Shown here: positions 50,308 to 58,750 of the stretch, one piece after another
How the letters are laid out: each line of letters begins with the position of its first letter
Position numbering within the stretch: the first letter of the stretch is position 1
Assembly (NCBI RefSeq): GCF_047730085.1
Contig: NZ_CP159830.1
Location: forward strand, 248,001 to 312,000
DNA: 64,000 bases
Direction of reading: 5' to 3'
From: Njordibacter sp937773555
GTDB taxonomy: Bacteria; Pseudomonadota; Gammaproteobacteria; Pseudomonadales; Balneatricaceae
Notes under the pieces: model-generated
What the model was told of the DNA's origin: nothing
What the model saw: only the letters and a program-made list of their open reading frames with translations
The model's database searches: none
Translations under genes and position numbers: made by a program

Positions 50308-51014
50308 TGGATTTCTCTGTTGTATGGCAGTATCTACCCATGTTGCTGCAAGGCGCTTGGGTAACCTTGTGGATTACAGTGGTCAGTTTAGCCATTGGTT
50401 TAGCTGTTGCCATCCCTTTGGCCCTAGCTCGGTTAGCAAAAAACCCACTGATTTCATCCCCAGCTTATGTCTTTGTCCTCTACTTTAGAGGCACGCCTTT
50501 GTTGGTGCAAATATTTTTAATTTACTATGGTAGTGGTCAATTCCGGCTCGAATTGACTGACTTAGGGCTATGGGGTTTCTTTCGTGATCCTTGGTTCTGT
50601 GGTGTGTTAGCTTTGGTACTAAACACAGCAGCTTATTCTGCAGAAATTTTTCGTGGTGCCATAAGTGCGGTACCTCGTAACGACATAGAAGCTGGCCAGG
50701 CTTGTGGCATGTCAGGGTTGCTACTATTTCGTCGTATCACTATGCCAAAGGCATTTCGTATTGGTTTACCCGCCTACGGTAATGAAGTGATTTTCTTGTT
50801 ACAGGCCACGTCGCTAGTGTCCACTATTACTATTTTGGACCTAACTGGAATTTCTCGCCAGCTAATCTCTAAAACATTTGCGGTTTACGAGTTTTATCTT
50901 ACGGCTGCGGTCATGTATTTAGTTATGACCTATGCGTTGGTGTATTTATTTCGTGTATGGGAAAAACGTATGAGTGGACACTTGCAAGAACGTGTTGTCA
51001 ATGAGCCCCGCTAA
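50307..51014 (+). CDS. Amino acid/opine ABC transporter permease 2 (AotM/OccM-like)
   Basis: A 235-residue second PAAT permease, with PMLLQGAWVTLWITVVSLAIG at the start, VLYFRGTPLLVQIFLIYYG, and the EAA loop EAGQACGMSGLLLFRRITMPKA. It is coupled to both neighbours by overlaps: one base with permease 1 and 14 bases with the flavoenzyme that follows. That physical linkage ties transport to oxidation of the cargo. Confidence 0.93.
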   Translation: MDFSVVWQYLPMLLQGAWVTLWITVVSLAIGLAVAIPLALARLAKNPLISSPAYVFVLYFRGTPLLVQIFLIYYGSGQFRLELTDLGLWGFFRDPWFCGVLALVLNTAAYSAEIFRGAISAVPRNDIEAGQACGMSGLLLFRRITMPKAFRIGLPAYGNEVIFLLQATSLVSTITILDLTGISRQLISKTFAVYEFYLTAAVMYLVMTYALVYLFRVWEKRMSGHLQERVVNEPR

Positions 51015-52128
51015 TAATAAGTTATCGCCCTATGACTGGATCATTGTTGGTGGTGGTCTGGTAGGCGCGTCAATAGCCTATGGCCTAATACAAAAGCAGC
51101 CCCAGTTGCGCATTTTAGTGCTCGATGGAGGGGACACAGATCACCGAGCATCTGTGGGGAATTTTGGCCTTATCTGGGTGCAAGGTAAAGGTAACGACTT
51201 CCCCGCATACGCCAATTGGAGCCTACAAGGTGCAGATTTGTGGCCAGAGTTTGCCCGCCAGTTAAGCCACAAAAGCCAAATTGATATAGCCTACCAAAGG
51301 CAAGGTGGTTTAGAGTTTGCTCTGAGCCAGCACCAGCTTAGTGTTTTACGTGAAGAGATGGCGACCATGTCGCGCCACACTCAGGGCAGGTTTCAATATA
51401 CCCTGCTTGATAGAAACGCTGCGTTGGCTTTACAACCAGGCCTAGGTGAAGCTGTTGTAGGAGCTGCTTATAGCCCACAAGATGGTCAGGTTAATCCTTT
51501 ATATCTATTATCAGCATTGCATAAAGCTAACCGATTACTCGGCGTAGAATATCAATCTCGTTGTCCAGTTGAACATATAGAGGTGTTAGAACATGGTTTT
51601 AATGCTGCAGGCTCTTTAGCTAAACATATTGTTCTCTGTGCTGGCCTGGACAATCAACGCTTGGGTAAGCAGCTAGCCATGCACTTGCCAGTCACCCCTG
51701 TTAAAGGCCAAATACTTATTACCGAACGGGCTGAGGCTGGTAAGCTTCCTTATGCGTCCCCGCAGATGCGTCAAACTGCTGAGGGCACCATTCAGATAGG
51801 TGGTTCTCATGAGCATAAAGGCCTAGATAACAGGTCCAGCCTTGACATAATGCAAACCATCGCTAACGATGCAGTGACTATAATGCCAGAACTAGCCAAA
51901 TTACACTTAGTTCGAAGTTGGAGCGCACTGCGGGTGATGTCCCCTGATGGAGCACCTATTTACCAACGCTCCACAAAGTACCAAGGGGCCTTCGGTGTCT
52001 GCTGCCACAGTGGGGTTAGCCTTGCAGCCGCCCATGCAGGACTACTTTCTAGCTGGTTGTTAAATACTCTGGACCGTGATCAAAAAATACTCATAGAAGC
52101 CATGAACAATGACCGATTTGCTGTTTAG
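51001..52128 (+). CDS. FAD-dependent oxidoreductase, opine oxidase OoxB/D-amino-acid oxidase-like subunit
   Basis: A 375-residue DAO-type flavoprotein. The FAD motif is DWIIVGGGLVGASIAYGL; ASVGNFGLIWVQGKGND, RQGGLEFAL, HIVLCAGLDNQ and VTPVKGQIL follow, and the C-terminal GVCCHSGVSLAAAHAGLLS. It resembles the substrate-oxidising beta subunit of octopine/nopaline oxidase (OoxB/NoxB), HcnC and the D-hydroxyproline dehydrogenase LhpB. The ATG at 51001 overlaps the permease stop. The next two genes encode the partner subunits, completing a three-subunit membrane-linked dehydrogenase. Confidence 0.88.
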   Translation: MSPANNKLSPYDWIIVGGGLVGASIAYGLIQKQPQLRILVLDGGDTDHRASVGNFGLIWVQGKGNDFPAYANWSLQGADLWPEFARQLSHKSQIDIAYQRQGGLEFALSQHQLSVLREEMATMSRHTQGRFQYTLLDRNAALALQPGLGEAVVGAAYSPQDGQVNPLYLLSALHKANRLLGVEYQSRCPVEHIEVLEHGFNAAGSLAKHIVLCAGLDNQRLGKQLAMHLPVTPVKGQILITERAEAGKLPYASPQMRQTAEGTIQIGGSHEHKGLDNRSSLDIMQTIANDAVTIMPELAKLHLVRSWSALRVMSPDGAPIYQRSTKYQGAFGVCCHSGVSLAAAHAGLLSSWLLNTLDRDQKILIEAMNNDRFAV

Positions 52129-52408
52129 TTGTTTGCTTAAAGATTCGCCCATGTGCCCTATTACGGTTAACGGTGTTGAACACCAGGTACCCGCTCGGCT
52201 CAGTGTAGCAGCGGCTTTGTTATATTTAGGCAATCTGGCTATCCGCAAGCACCCTGTTAGTAGCGAAGCCAGGGCGCCATTTTGTTATATGGGAGTGTGT
52301 TTTGAATGCCTGGTAATTATTGATGGGCAGCACAAGCAAAGGGCTTGTTTACGTGAAGTTATGCCGCATATGTGTATAGAAACGGCAATGGTAGGTGTAA
52401 ACCCATGA
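52109..52408 (+). CDS. Small (2Fe-2S)-binding subunit of opine oxidase-type dehydrogenase
   Basis: A 99-residue ferredoxin-like protein (HcnA/LhpF/SoxA-N type) with ITVNGVEHQVPARLSVAAALLYLG and the cluster ligands FCYMGVCFECLVIIDG ... RACL, i.e. CX4CX2C plus one Cys. It overlaps the flavoenzyme by 20 bases and ends in ATGA with the next gene. A later ATG at 52151 is possible. It transfers electrons between the flavin subunits. Confidence 0.9.
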   Translation: MTDLLFSCLLKDSPMCPITVNGVEHQVPARLSVAAALLYLGNLAIRKHPVSSEARAPFCYMGVCFECLVIIDGQHKQRACLREVMPHMCIETAMVGVNP

Positions 52409-53790
52409 GTAAGGTCTATGATTATTTGGTGATTGGTGCGGGCCCTGCGGGTATGGCTGCTGCAATAGAAGCAAGCAATGCAGGGCTGTGTGTATTGGTT
52501 TTGGATCAGGCAGAGAATGCTGGTGGACAAATTTACCGCAATTTGGGCCAAGTTGGAATTCAGCAAGCTAGAGTGCTGGGCCCAGACTATTTGGTGGGTA
52601 AACCGTTATTGGCAGAGTTTATGGCCGCTAATTGTGATTACCAGCCTATGGCGCAACTATGGCATATAGAGGCTCATGAAAAAGGGTTTTTGGTGGTGGC
52701 TCTGGTGCATGGTGAATCAATAACCTATGTCACTAGCCATCTATTATTGGCTAATGGTGCTATGGAAAGGCCGATGGCTATACCAGGCTGGCATAAGCCT
52801 GGAGTAATGACCGCTGGGGCAGGGCAAATTTTACTAAAGACTGCTGCTTTGTTGCCAAAGCAAGTTGTTTTGGCAGGTTCTGGTCCTTTGTTGCTGCTCT
52901 TGGCGCAGCAATACCGTGCTGCAGGTGTCATTATTACTGCCCTACTTGATACTACGCCTAAGTCCAATTATTGGTATGCCACACCCTGGCTGATGGCAGG
53001 TTTGACAACACCCAAACAACTATTAAAAGGCCTTTGGTTAACCTTAGTGCAGCGTATTAAGACGCCCTATATTACTGGAGTGTCTGGCATTGAAGTGTTG
53101 GGAGAAGAGTGTGTAACGGGGGTGAGCTACACTGTGGCAGGCAAGGTGTATGACATCGACTGTAATTTGATAATGCTACATCAGGGGCTCATTCCTGAGA
53201 CCCAAATGGGACAGCTGCTAGGATGTACTCAGGTATGGAGTGAAAATCAACAGTGTTGGCAGGCACGAGTGGCTGTTGCTGGCCAGACGTCTGTTCCTGG
53301 TCTGCAAATTGCAGGAGATGCGGGCACTATTGGAGGCGCCTATGTGGCTCAATTTAACGGCCGACTAGCAGGCATAGTTCGGGCAAATAGTGGGGTGGCA
53401 ACCCTGTCACTTCAAAAAAGATTACTAACTCTATGGCTGTGCCTTAGGGTTAAGCAATTACACTGGGCCCGGGGTTTAGTGGATCGTCTATACCGACCAG
53501 CAGACTGGTTGTCTGAGCCTTCCTCAGACACTATTATTTGTCGCTGTGAGCAGGTAACCGCAGGCGCTGTTACCGCTATTGCTAGCAGAGGGTGTGCTGG
53601 TGTAAATCAGCTTAAAGCTTATACCCGAGCAGGTATGGGGGCATGTCAGGGACGCCAGTGTGGGCTCAATTTGGCTTATTTAGTAGCTCACGCCCAGCAG
53701 CGGCCAGTGTCAAAGGTAGAGCCCTTGACTGTAAGGCCCCCGTTAAGTCCTATCAACCTAGGTCAATTATCTAGGCAGACAGAGTTGTAG
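52405..53790 (+). CDS. FAD/NAD(P)-binding oxidoreductase, opine oxidase OoxA/HcnB/LhpE-like subunit
   Basis: A 461-residue subunit with the FAD motif YLVIGAGPAGMAAAIEA and AGGQIYRNLG at the start, GAMERPMAIPGWHKPGVMTAGAGQ, a second nucleotide fold QVVLAGSGPLLLLLAQQYRAAG, and a C-terminal BFD-like [2Fe-2S] domain with CRCEQVTAG and GACQGRQCGLNLAYLV (CXC and CX4C). This is the arrangement of OoxA, HcnB and LhpE. The ATG at 52405 overlaps the small subunit stop by four bases. The 3' end overlaps the opposing HD-GYP-like gene by 28 bases. Confidence 0.9.
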   Translation: MSKVYDYLVIGAGPAGMAAAIEASNAGLCVLVLDQAENAGGQIYRNLGQVGIQQARVLGPDYLVGKPLLAEFMAANCDYQPMAQLWHIEAHEKGFLVVALVHGESITYVTSHLLLANGAMERPMAIPGWHKPGVMTAGAGQILLKTAALLPKQVVLAGSGPLLLLLAQQYRAAGVIITALLDTTPKSNYWYATPWLMAGLTTPKQLLKGLWLTLVQRIKTPYITGVSGIEVLGEECVTGVSYTVAGKVYDIDCNLIMLHQGLIPETQMGQLLGCTQVWSENQQCWQARVAVAGQTSVPGLQIAGDAGTIGGAYVAQFNGRLAGIVRANSGVATLSLQKRLLTLWLCLRVKQLHWARGLVDRLYRPADWLSEPSSDTIICRCEQVTAGAVTAIASRGCAGVNQLKAYTRAGMGACQGRQCGLNLAYLVAHAQQRPVSKVEPLTVRPPLSPINLGQLSRQTEL

Positions 53791-54659
53791 TGCAGTTCAA
53801 TGGTCTTCTCAGCAGCTAAGAAGCGCTTTAACAGGTGCGGGTCAAAGTGGCTAGGGCTTAAGTAACCATCACCAAAAGCTAGTTTTTTAACACTGGTACG
53901 ATGATCACAAGCTTTAGCATAAGGCTTGTCTTTTCTAAGCCCCACGTAGCTGTCATAAAGCTTTGCTACCCTTGCCTCAAAGCAAATGGCTTCGCCAGAA
54001 ATAGCCATAGGGTAACCAGTGCCATCCCAGTGTTCGTGGTGTTGGTGAGCTATTAAGGCGGCTTTATGGTTGGCTTGCTTCTCCAGCCAGCTATGCCCAG
54101 CTAACGTGTGGTTAGCAAGCTGAGAAAATTCAACGGTGTCTAATTTGCTAGATTCATTAAGGTGCTGATACTGTGCCGATTGTAGGGCAACATTACGCCA
54201 CGCTATTAGTTTAACAGCTACCTGTTGTTCTTCGTCAGTCCAAACCTTATGGGCGATGCAGCCAATGAAGGGCAGCAACAGTGGCTCTGTTTCGGCCTCT
54301 GGCTCATAATTAACTGGCCAATCACATGCTAAGCTTATAATTTGTGGCTGTGTGTATAGCCATTGCTGAAGATGCACCGCATGTATAGGGGTTAAACTGA
54401 TGTGCTTGCAGCCCATATGCATAATCGATATAAGTTGCGCATGTTCAAGGTAGGCATCTAGTAATAGCCAATGTTCTGGGGTGGGCCAGTGCCCTGGTAA
54501 AGGTTGCTTAGTGTGTAGGTATGGTTTTAGGTGTGAATAATCCAGCACCAGTTTTTGGCACAGCGTTGTTGAGTCTGTGTGAGTATGGTGGCCTTGGCTA
54601 TGGAGCCAATAAATTAATGAGTCTGCTACTTCGTTATCAACCGCCACTAGGATGTTCAT
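53763..54659 (-). CDS. HD-GYP-related protein lacking the HD motif
   Basis: A 298-residue protein starting MNILVAVDNEVADS (a degenerate receiver-like strand). The C-terminal part keeps HHEHWDGTGYP at residues 207-217, AISGEAICFEARVAKLYDSYVGL and GYLSPSHFDPHLLKRF, as in HD-GYP c-di-GMP phosphodiesterases. The expected HDxGK is replaced by WRNVA at about 154-158, so two metal ligands are gone. The protein is probably inactive or altered, perhaps a c-di-GMP receptor or scaffold. The start overlaps the kinase stop (ATGA), so it is coupled to the kinase and the response regulator. Confidence 0.8.
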   Translation of the reverse strand: MNILVAVDNEVADSLIYWLHSQGHHTHTDSTTLCQKLVLDYSHLKPYLHTKQPLPGHWPTPEHWLLLDAYLEHAQLISIMHMGCKHISLTPIHAVHLQQWLYTQPQIISLACDWPVNYEPEAETEPLLLPFIGCIAHKVWTDEEQQVAVKLIAWRNVALQSAQYQHLNESSKLDTVEFSQLANHTLAGHSWLEKQANHKAALIAHQHHEHWDGTGYPMAISGEAICFEARVAKLYDSYVGLRKDKPYAKACDHRTSVKKLAFGDGYLSPSHFDPHLLKRFLAAEKTIELHYNSVCLDN

Positions 54660-55744
54660 TGTGGCTTCAATAGATCGCCACTTGCCACTGCTGGCAGCCA
54701 TAGGCTAAAAACAGTCTTGCCCTTGCAAGATGACAGGGTTAACTTCCCACCTAAATCATGCATTAATTCTCGACATAGGGCTAAACCTAGCCCAGTTCCT
54801 TGCTGTGCAGTTTTGCTAGTGTAATAGGCATCAAATACTTTCTCCTGAAGCGCTAATGGAATGCCTGGCCCATTGTCAACTACATTAATAATGACACCTT
54901 GGCTACCCTGATCTTTTTCTAGGGCAAGGTCTATACTGATGTTAGCTGGGCCATCTATTAATGGACGTTCCAGCAGTGCATCACGAGCATTGTAAATGAG
55001 GTTAATGAGAACTTGTTCTAATTGTTGTGCTTGGCCAAATACAAAAAAGTGACTCTTAACGTGTGTTGTGTTGGGAGTGCTAGACAGTTGCACTTGCTGA
55101 AGTTTAAATTGATGTTTGAGTAATTTAACAATTTGGTCAACACTTTTACTGGCATCAAACGTGCCAAGGTTAAGAGATTTGCGACCTACTATGTCTCGCA
55201 TATTGCTCAGGGTATCAGCACAGCGTCTTACTTGTTTGTCTAACGCTTTTAGATGCTCGTCAATTTTATCAATGCCACCACCTTGATGCATTGCTTGTAA
55301 GCCGTAAATGCGCAGTCGCATGGCATTTAGAGGTTGATTAACCTCATGGCAGATACCAGCCATCATCTGGCCAACAGTAGCTAAGTGGGCTTGGTTCTGC
55401 CAGTGGCTAGTTGTATGCCCCAGTGCAGTTTGGTCAGTAATTTGGAAGAACACAGTAGCACTTTTGTTATTAGTGTGTGCAGCAGTCCAAAGAAACCAAT
55501 GGGTTGGCTGTGAGGCTGCAATTGGCCAAGCGATAAGTTTACTTTGGTGATGTTTTAATTGCCGAATCTGCTGCCACAGGGCAGGCGTAACTACCTTAAT
55601 AAATTCGGCAAGACTAATGCTGGAGGGTAGTGCCAGCAAACCTAACGCAGATTCATTAAAATGGATATTTTGGGCTGTAGGATCGTATTTAGCAGCGGCA
55701 ATAAGGCTGTTATAAGTAGCCCAATCCTCACTATTTTCTAACAC
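54656..55744 (-). CDS. Soluble PAS-type sensor histidine kinase
   Basis: A 362-residue kinase with no transmembrane segment. Residues 1-110 are a PAS-like sensor. The H-box HLATVGQMMAGICHEVNQPLNAMRLR gives phospho-acceptor His133; NLIYNARDALLE is the N-box, VVDNGPGIP G1, QQGTGLGLALCRELM G2. HEVNQPLNAMRLR is characteristic of the HPK4 type. It is 26 bases after the HTH-receiver gene and is translationally coupled to the HD-GYP-like gene, forming a three-gene signalling unit. The signal is unknown, presumably cytoplasmic. Confidence 0.92.
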   Translation of the reverse strand: MLENSEDWATYNSLIAAAKYDPTAQNIHFNESALGLLALPSSISLAEFIKVVTPALWQQIRQLKHHQSKLIAWPIAASQPTHWFLWTAAHTNNKSATVFFQITDQTALGHTTSHWQNQAHLATVGQMMAGICHEVNQPLNAMRLRIYGLQAMHQGGGIDKIDEHLKALDKQVRRCADTLSNMRDIVGRKSLNLGTFDASKSVDQIVKLLKHQFKLQQVQLSSTPNTTHVKSHFFVFGQAQQLEQVLINLIYNARDALLERPLIDGPANISIDLALEKDQGSQGVIINVVDNGPGIPLALQEKVFDAYYTSKTAQQGTGLGLALCRELMHDLGGKLTLSSCKGKTVFSLWLPAVASGDLLKPQ

Positions 55745-55770
55745 GTCATCCTTTGATCTTGGTGGATTGA

Positions 55771-56364
55771 TTAGCGTTTCACCGCCTGTAATACTAATTC
55801 TTTTAGTGCTTCTACCGGTATTGGCTTATGCAATACAGATACACTACTTGGTAAATTGCTTGCAGTAATTTTTTCTTCACTCATTCCAGTGACAACAATA
55901 GGCGTGAGGTGGCTATATTTAGAGTCATTTTGTAATCGTGCAATAATAGCAAAACCATCGAGTTGAGGCATTTGCAGATCAGTGATGAGCACTGTAGGTT
56001 TGAACTCACCAATTTTAACAAGGGCGTCAACGCCGTTTTCTGCAGTTTCTACTTGCAAGCTTGGGAACCAACTATTGATTAGCATTTCGTACAACAATAA
56101 GGTGTCTTTGTCGTCATCTACAATAAGAACAGTCACTACGCACTTGGCACCAAATTTACGAATAGGGGTTTGTTTTTCCATTTTTTCATCAAGCAATTGC
56201 TGTATAGAACTGACACTAATGCGCCGATGACCTCCAGCTGTTTTCCAAGCTTGTAAAACACCACGCTCTACCCAGAGTTGAACTGTTCGCACCGATACAT
56301 TAAGTAATGTCGCAGCTTGGCGAGTGGTAAGCTCGGACATTGTAGACAGGTCGATACTATTCAT
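55771..56364 (-). CDS. HTH-receiver protein (excisionase/MerR-type HTH fused to N-terminal side of a CheY-like domain)
   Basis: A 197-residue protein with the DNA-binding domain first (residues about 12-60: TTRQAATLLNVSVRTVQLWVERG, then WKTAGGHRRIS) and the receiver second (about 77-197). The receiver has acidic D83-D85, phospho-acceptor Asp129 in LITDLQMPQLDG, Thr159 and Lys180 in HKPIP, so phosphorylation is feasible. This domain order is the reverse of the common REC-HTH regulators. It is the first gene of the triad and presumably the partner of the kinase. Confidence 0.9.
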   Translation of the reverse strand: MNSIDLSTMSELTTRQAATLLNVSVRTVQLWVERGVLQAWKTAGGHRRISVSSIQQLLDEKMEKQTPIRKFGAKCVVTVLIVDDDKDTLLLYEMLINSWFPSLQVETAENGVDALVKIGEFKPTVLITDLQMPQLDGFAIIARLQNDSKYSHLTPIVVTGMSEEKITASNLPSSVSVLHKPIPVEALKELVLQAVKR

Positions 56365-56465
56365 TTGTATTTTTTTCGCAGTTTGTAGTTAAATCTAATG
56401 AAATTATGCTATCAGAATTATCATTTTTTAACAAACAAAAAGTGTAATGCCTTGCCAGTATTTAA

Positions 56466-57734
56466 TTACACTTTATAGCTGATGTGGCCTGCCTTTATAG
56501 TTAATTTCACGCGGGCTTTAAGTTGTTGGTTAGCCAGTGCTTGATTAGTACCATGACTAAGCTGACTAGACGAATTGAGTGTCCAGTGATAATTTGGATC
56601 GATTAACGTGAGGTTGGCTTCTTCACCGAGGGTTAAACTTGTCATTTTTCTAAGTGCAATAGTGGCACTATTGCAACTCAAAGCTTGAATTGCCAGTGCC
56701 CAGGTAAGGTCTCCTGCGTCCACTAGTTTTTGGATGAGTGGCACTAGCATGTCGTAGGTTGCCATGCCTGATGCTGTAGCCGCAAACGGGGCACATTTGG
56801 CAGCCGATTCATGGGGCTGATGAGCAGAGCAGATTGCATCTAGGGTGCCATCTACAATGCCAACAAGTAGGGCTTTACGGTCTGATTCTTCCCGCAAAGG
56901 GGGTTGTACATGGTATTGGCTGTGGTAGCCCTGGACAGCCGTATCTGTGAAACAAAGGTGGGCGATACCAACATCAGCGGTGACCTTCATACCTTGTGCT
57001 TTGGCTTCACGGATCAGAGCAACACCAGCTGCACTGGTCAGTTGGTTAAAATGACCACTTACGCCAGTATGCTGCATAAATTGTAGGTGCCGGCTAATGG
57101 CAAGGGTTTCAGCAATCACAGGAATGCCATCTAAACCCATGCGCGTGGCTGTAGGGCCAGCATGCATTTGGCCACTACCTAATTGCTGGTCTTGTGCTTG
57201 TACAAATACCTTTAAACCAAAGGTCGCGGCATACTCATAGCACCGCAATAATACGGTGTTGTTACTTATATCGTAGCTCGCATTGCTAAAGCCAATACAG
57301 CCAGCACCAGAAAGTGACTCCATATTACTTAGTTGTGCGCCTTTTAAATCTTTGGTGAGTGCAGCCACTGGTAGCAAGTCACAAAACCCTGCTGCGGCTG
57401 CTTTGTTTTTGACCATATTGATCACAGAGCCTGCATCGCTGCATGGCTGTGTATCTGGGCTGGTGCATAAATGTGTAAAACCGGCACTGGCTGCTGCTCG
57501 GGTTTCACTTGCAATAGTGCCTTTTTGGATTTGATTAAGGTCTCTTAAACAAGTGTGAAGATCTATAAAGCTGGGGCTTAAAATCATACCTTTAGCATCA
57601 ATTTCGGTGTCTGCATTAACCCCTGTAAGGTCTCCAATAGCCTCTATATAGTGATCCTTTATGTGTAAATCAGTAACCTGGTCTAGCTGCTTGCCGGGAT
57701 CAATAAGGCGGGCACCACGAATAAGTATGCTCAT
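56466..57734 (-). CDS. pyrC': Dihydroorotase-like protein PyrC' (catalytically degenerate)
   Basis: A 422-residue dihydroorotase homologue (ILIRGARLIDPGKQLDQVTDLHI start). The HxH zinc motif (DxHxHLR) is replaced by DLHTCLRD, with Cys62 in place of the second His, and the DHAPH motif is SAHQPH. In Pseudomonas a similar inactive PyrC' is needed to assemble aspartate transcarbamoylase. The gene follows pyrB with an ATGA overlap, as in that system, so a structural role in ATCase is the likely job. An active pyrC should lie elsewhere in the genome. Confidence 0.88.
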   Translation of the reverse strand: MSILIRGARLIDPGKQLDQVTDLHIKDHYIEAIGDLTGVNADTEIDAKGMILSPSFIDLHTCLRDLNQIQKGTIASETRAAASAGFTHLCTSPDTQPCSDAGSVINMVKNKAAAAGFCDLLPVAALTKDLKGAQLSNMESLSGAGCIGFSNASYDISNNTVLLRCYEYAATFGLKVFVQAQDQQLGSGQMHAGPTATRMGLDGIPVIAETLAISRHLQFMQHTGVSGHFNQLTSAAGVALIREAKAQGMKVTADVGIAHLCFTDTAVQGYHSQYHVQPPLREESDRKALLVGIVDGTLDAICSAHQPHESAAKCAPFAATASGMATYDMLVPLIQKLVDAGDLTWALAIQALSCNSATIALRKMTSLTLGEEANLTLIDPNYHWTLNSSSQLSHGTNQALANQQLKARVKLTIKAGHISYKV

Positions 57735-58750
57735 GGTTGTGGCTCCCTTTTTAGGCTAAGTGGGTTAACGGCTTTGGCATGGCGCTGCTGCATTTGGCCG
57801 CTCATGGCCATCGACATCACTGCCATACGAAGAGCAATACCATAACCCACTTGATGAAGAATCATAGATTGGGGGCCGTCAGCCACGGCGGATTCAATTT
57901 CGATACCACGATTTATTGGTCCAGGGTGCATCACTATGGCGTCAGGCTTGGCCTGGGCTAAACGTTCTGTAGTGAGCCCGTATAAACGAAAATACTCACC
58001 AGCTGAGGGTAAAAAAGCAGAGTCCATGCGCTCTGTTTGTAATCGCAACATAATCACTACATCAACACCATCAATACCGCTATCCATATTTTTATGGGTG
58101 GTTACACCCATACTGGTAATCGCCTGAGGCATTAAAGTATTTGGACCAACTAAACGGATGTCGCTGCAACCTAATATTTTAAGAGCATGGACCTGATCAC
58201 GGGCAACCCTTGAATGCAAAATATCGCCTACAATTGCTACGGATAGGCTCTCAAATTTGCCCTTGTGGCGACGAATGGTCAGCATGTCTAGCATTGCTTG
58301 AGTGGGGTGAGCATGGCGACCATCACCAGCGTTAATGATCGCCACGTCTGGAGTGACTTGTGAAGCAATAAAGTGGGCAGCGCCAGAATCGCTGTGCCTT
58401 ACCACAAACATGTCACTGTGCATCGCGCGCAAATTTTGTAACGTATCTAACAGACTTTCACCCTTGCTGGTTGCTGACGTTTTAATGTCTAAGGTGAGCA
58501 CGTCGGCAGATAAGCGTTTGGCTGCTAGCTCAAAAGTACTGCGGGTTCGGGTGGAGTTTTCAAAAAATAAATTGACTACAGTGCGGCCCCGTAAAAGGGG
58601 TACTTTTTTGACCTCTTGATTACCTATAACCACAAAGGAATCTGCTGTATCTAGTATACGCTCTAGCATTAAACGATCTAGCCCTTCTGGCGTTAAAAAG
58701 TGGCGTAATTCACCATTTTCGGTGAGTTGTAAATTACCTGAGTTAGTCAT
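57731..58750 (-). CDS. pyrB: Aspartate carbamoyltransferase catalytic subunit
   Basis: A subunit of about 339 residues that makes carbamoyl aspartate in pyrimidine synthesis. The carbamoyl-phosphate motif is NLFFENSTRTRSTFELAAKRL; VVRHSDSGAAH, NAGDGRHAHPTQAMLDMLTI and VIMLRLQTERM (in place of the E. coli LRxQ segment) and HPGPINRG follow. The longer frame to 58759 overlaps pyrR more; the ATG at 58750 is preferred. It is adjacent to pyrR and pyrC', the standard order. Confidence 0.96.
   Translation of the reverse strand: MTNSGNLQLTENGELRHFLTPEGLDRLMLERILDTADSFVVIGNQEVKKVPLLRGRTVVNLFFENSTRTRSTFELAAKRLSADVLTLDIKTSATSKGESLLDTLQNLRAMHSDMFVVRHSDSGAAHFIASQVTPDVAIINAGDGRHAHPTQAMLDMLTIRRHKGKFESLSVAIVGDILHSRVARDQVHALKILGCSDIRLVGPNTLMPQAITSMGVTTHKNMDSGIDGVDVVIMLRLQTERMDSAFLPSAGEYFRLYGLTTERLAQAKPDAIVMHPGPINRGIEIESAVADGPQSMILHQVGYGIALRMAVMSMAMSGQMQQRHAKAVNPLSLKREPQP

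Noticed and set aside
50974..53790. Hydrogen cyanide synthase HcnABC
   Set aside because: The three subunits have the HcnABC architecture, but the polar-amino-acid importer fused to the front of the operon, and the separate order (DAO-like, ferredoxin-like, FAD/BFD), fit an opine or D-amino-acid dehydrogenase better. HCN synthase is usually hcnA-hcnB-hcnC without an importer.
53763..54659. Active c-di-GMP phosphodiesterase of the HD-GYP type
   Set aside because: The HD metal ligands are missing at the expected position even though the GYP side is retained.
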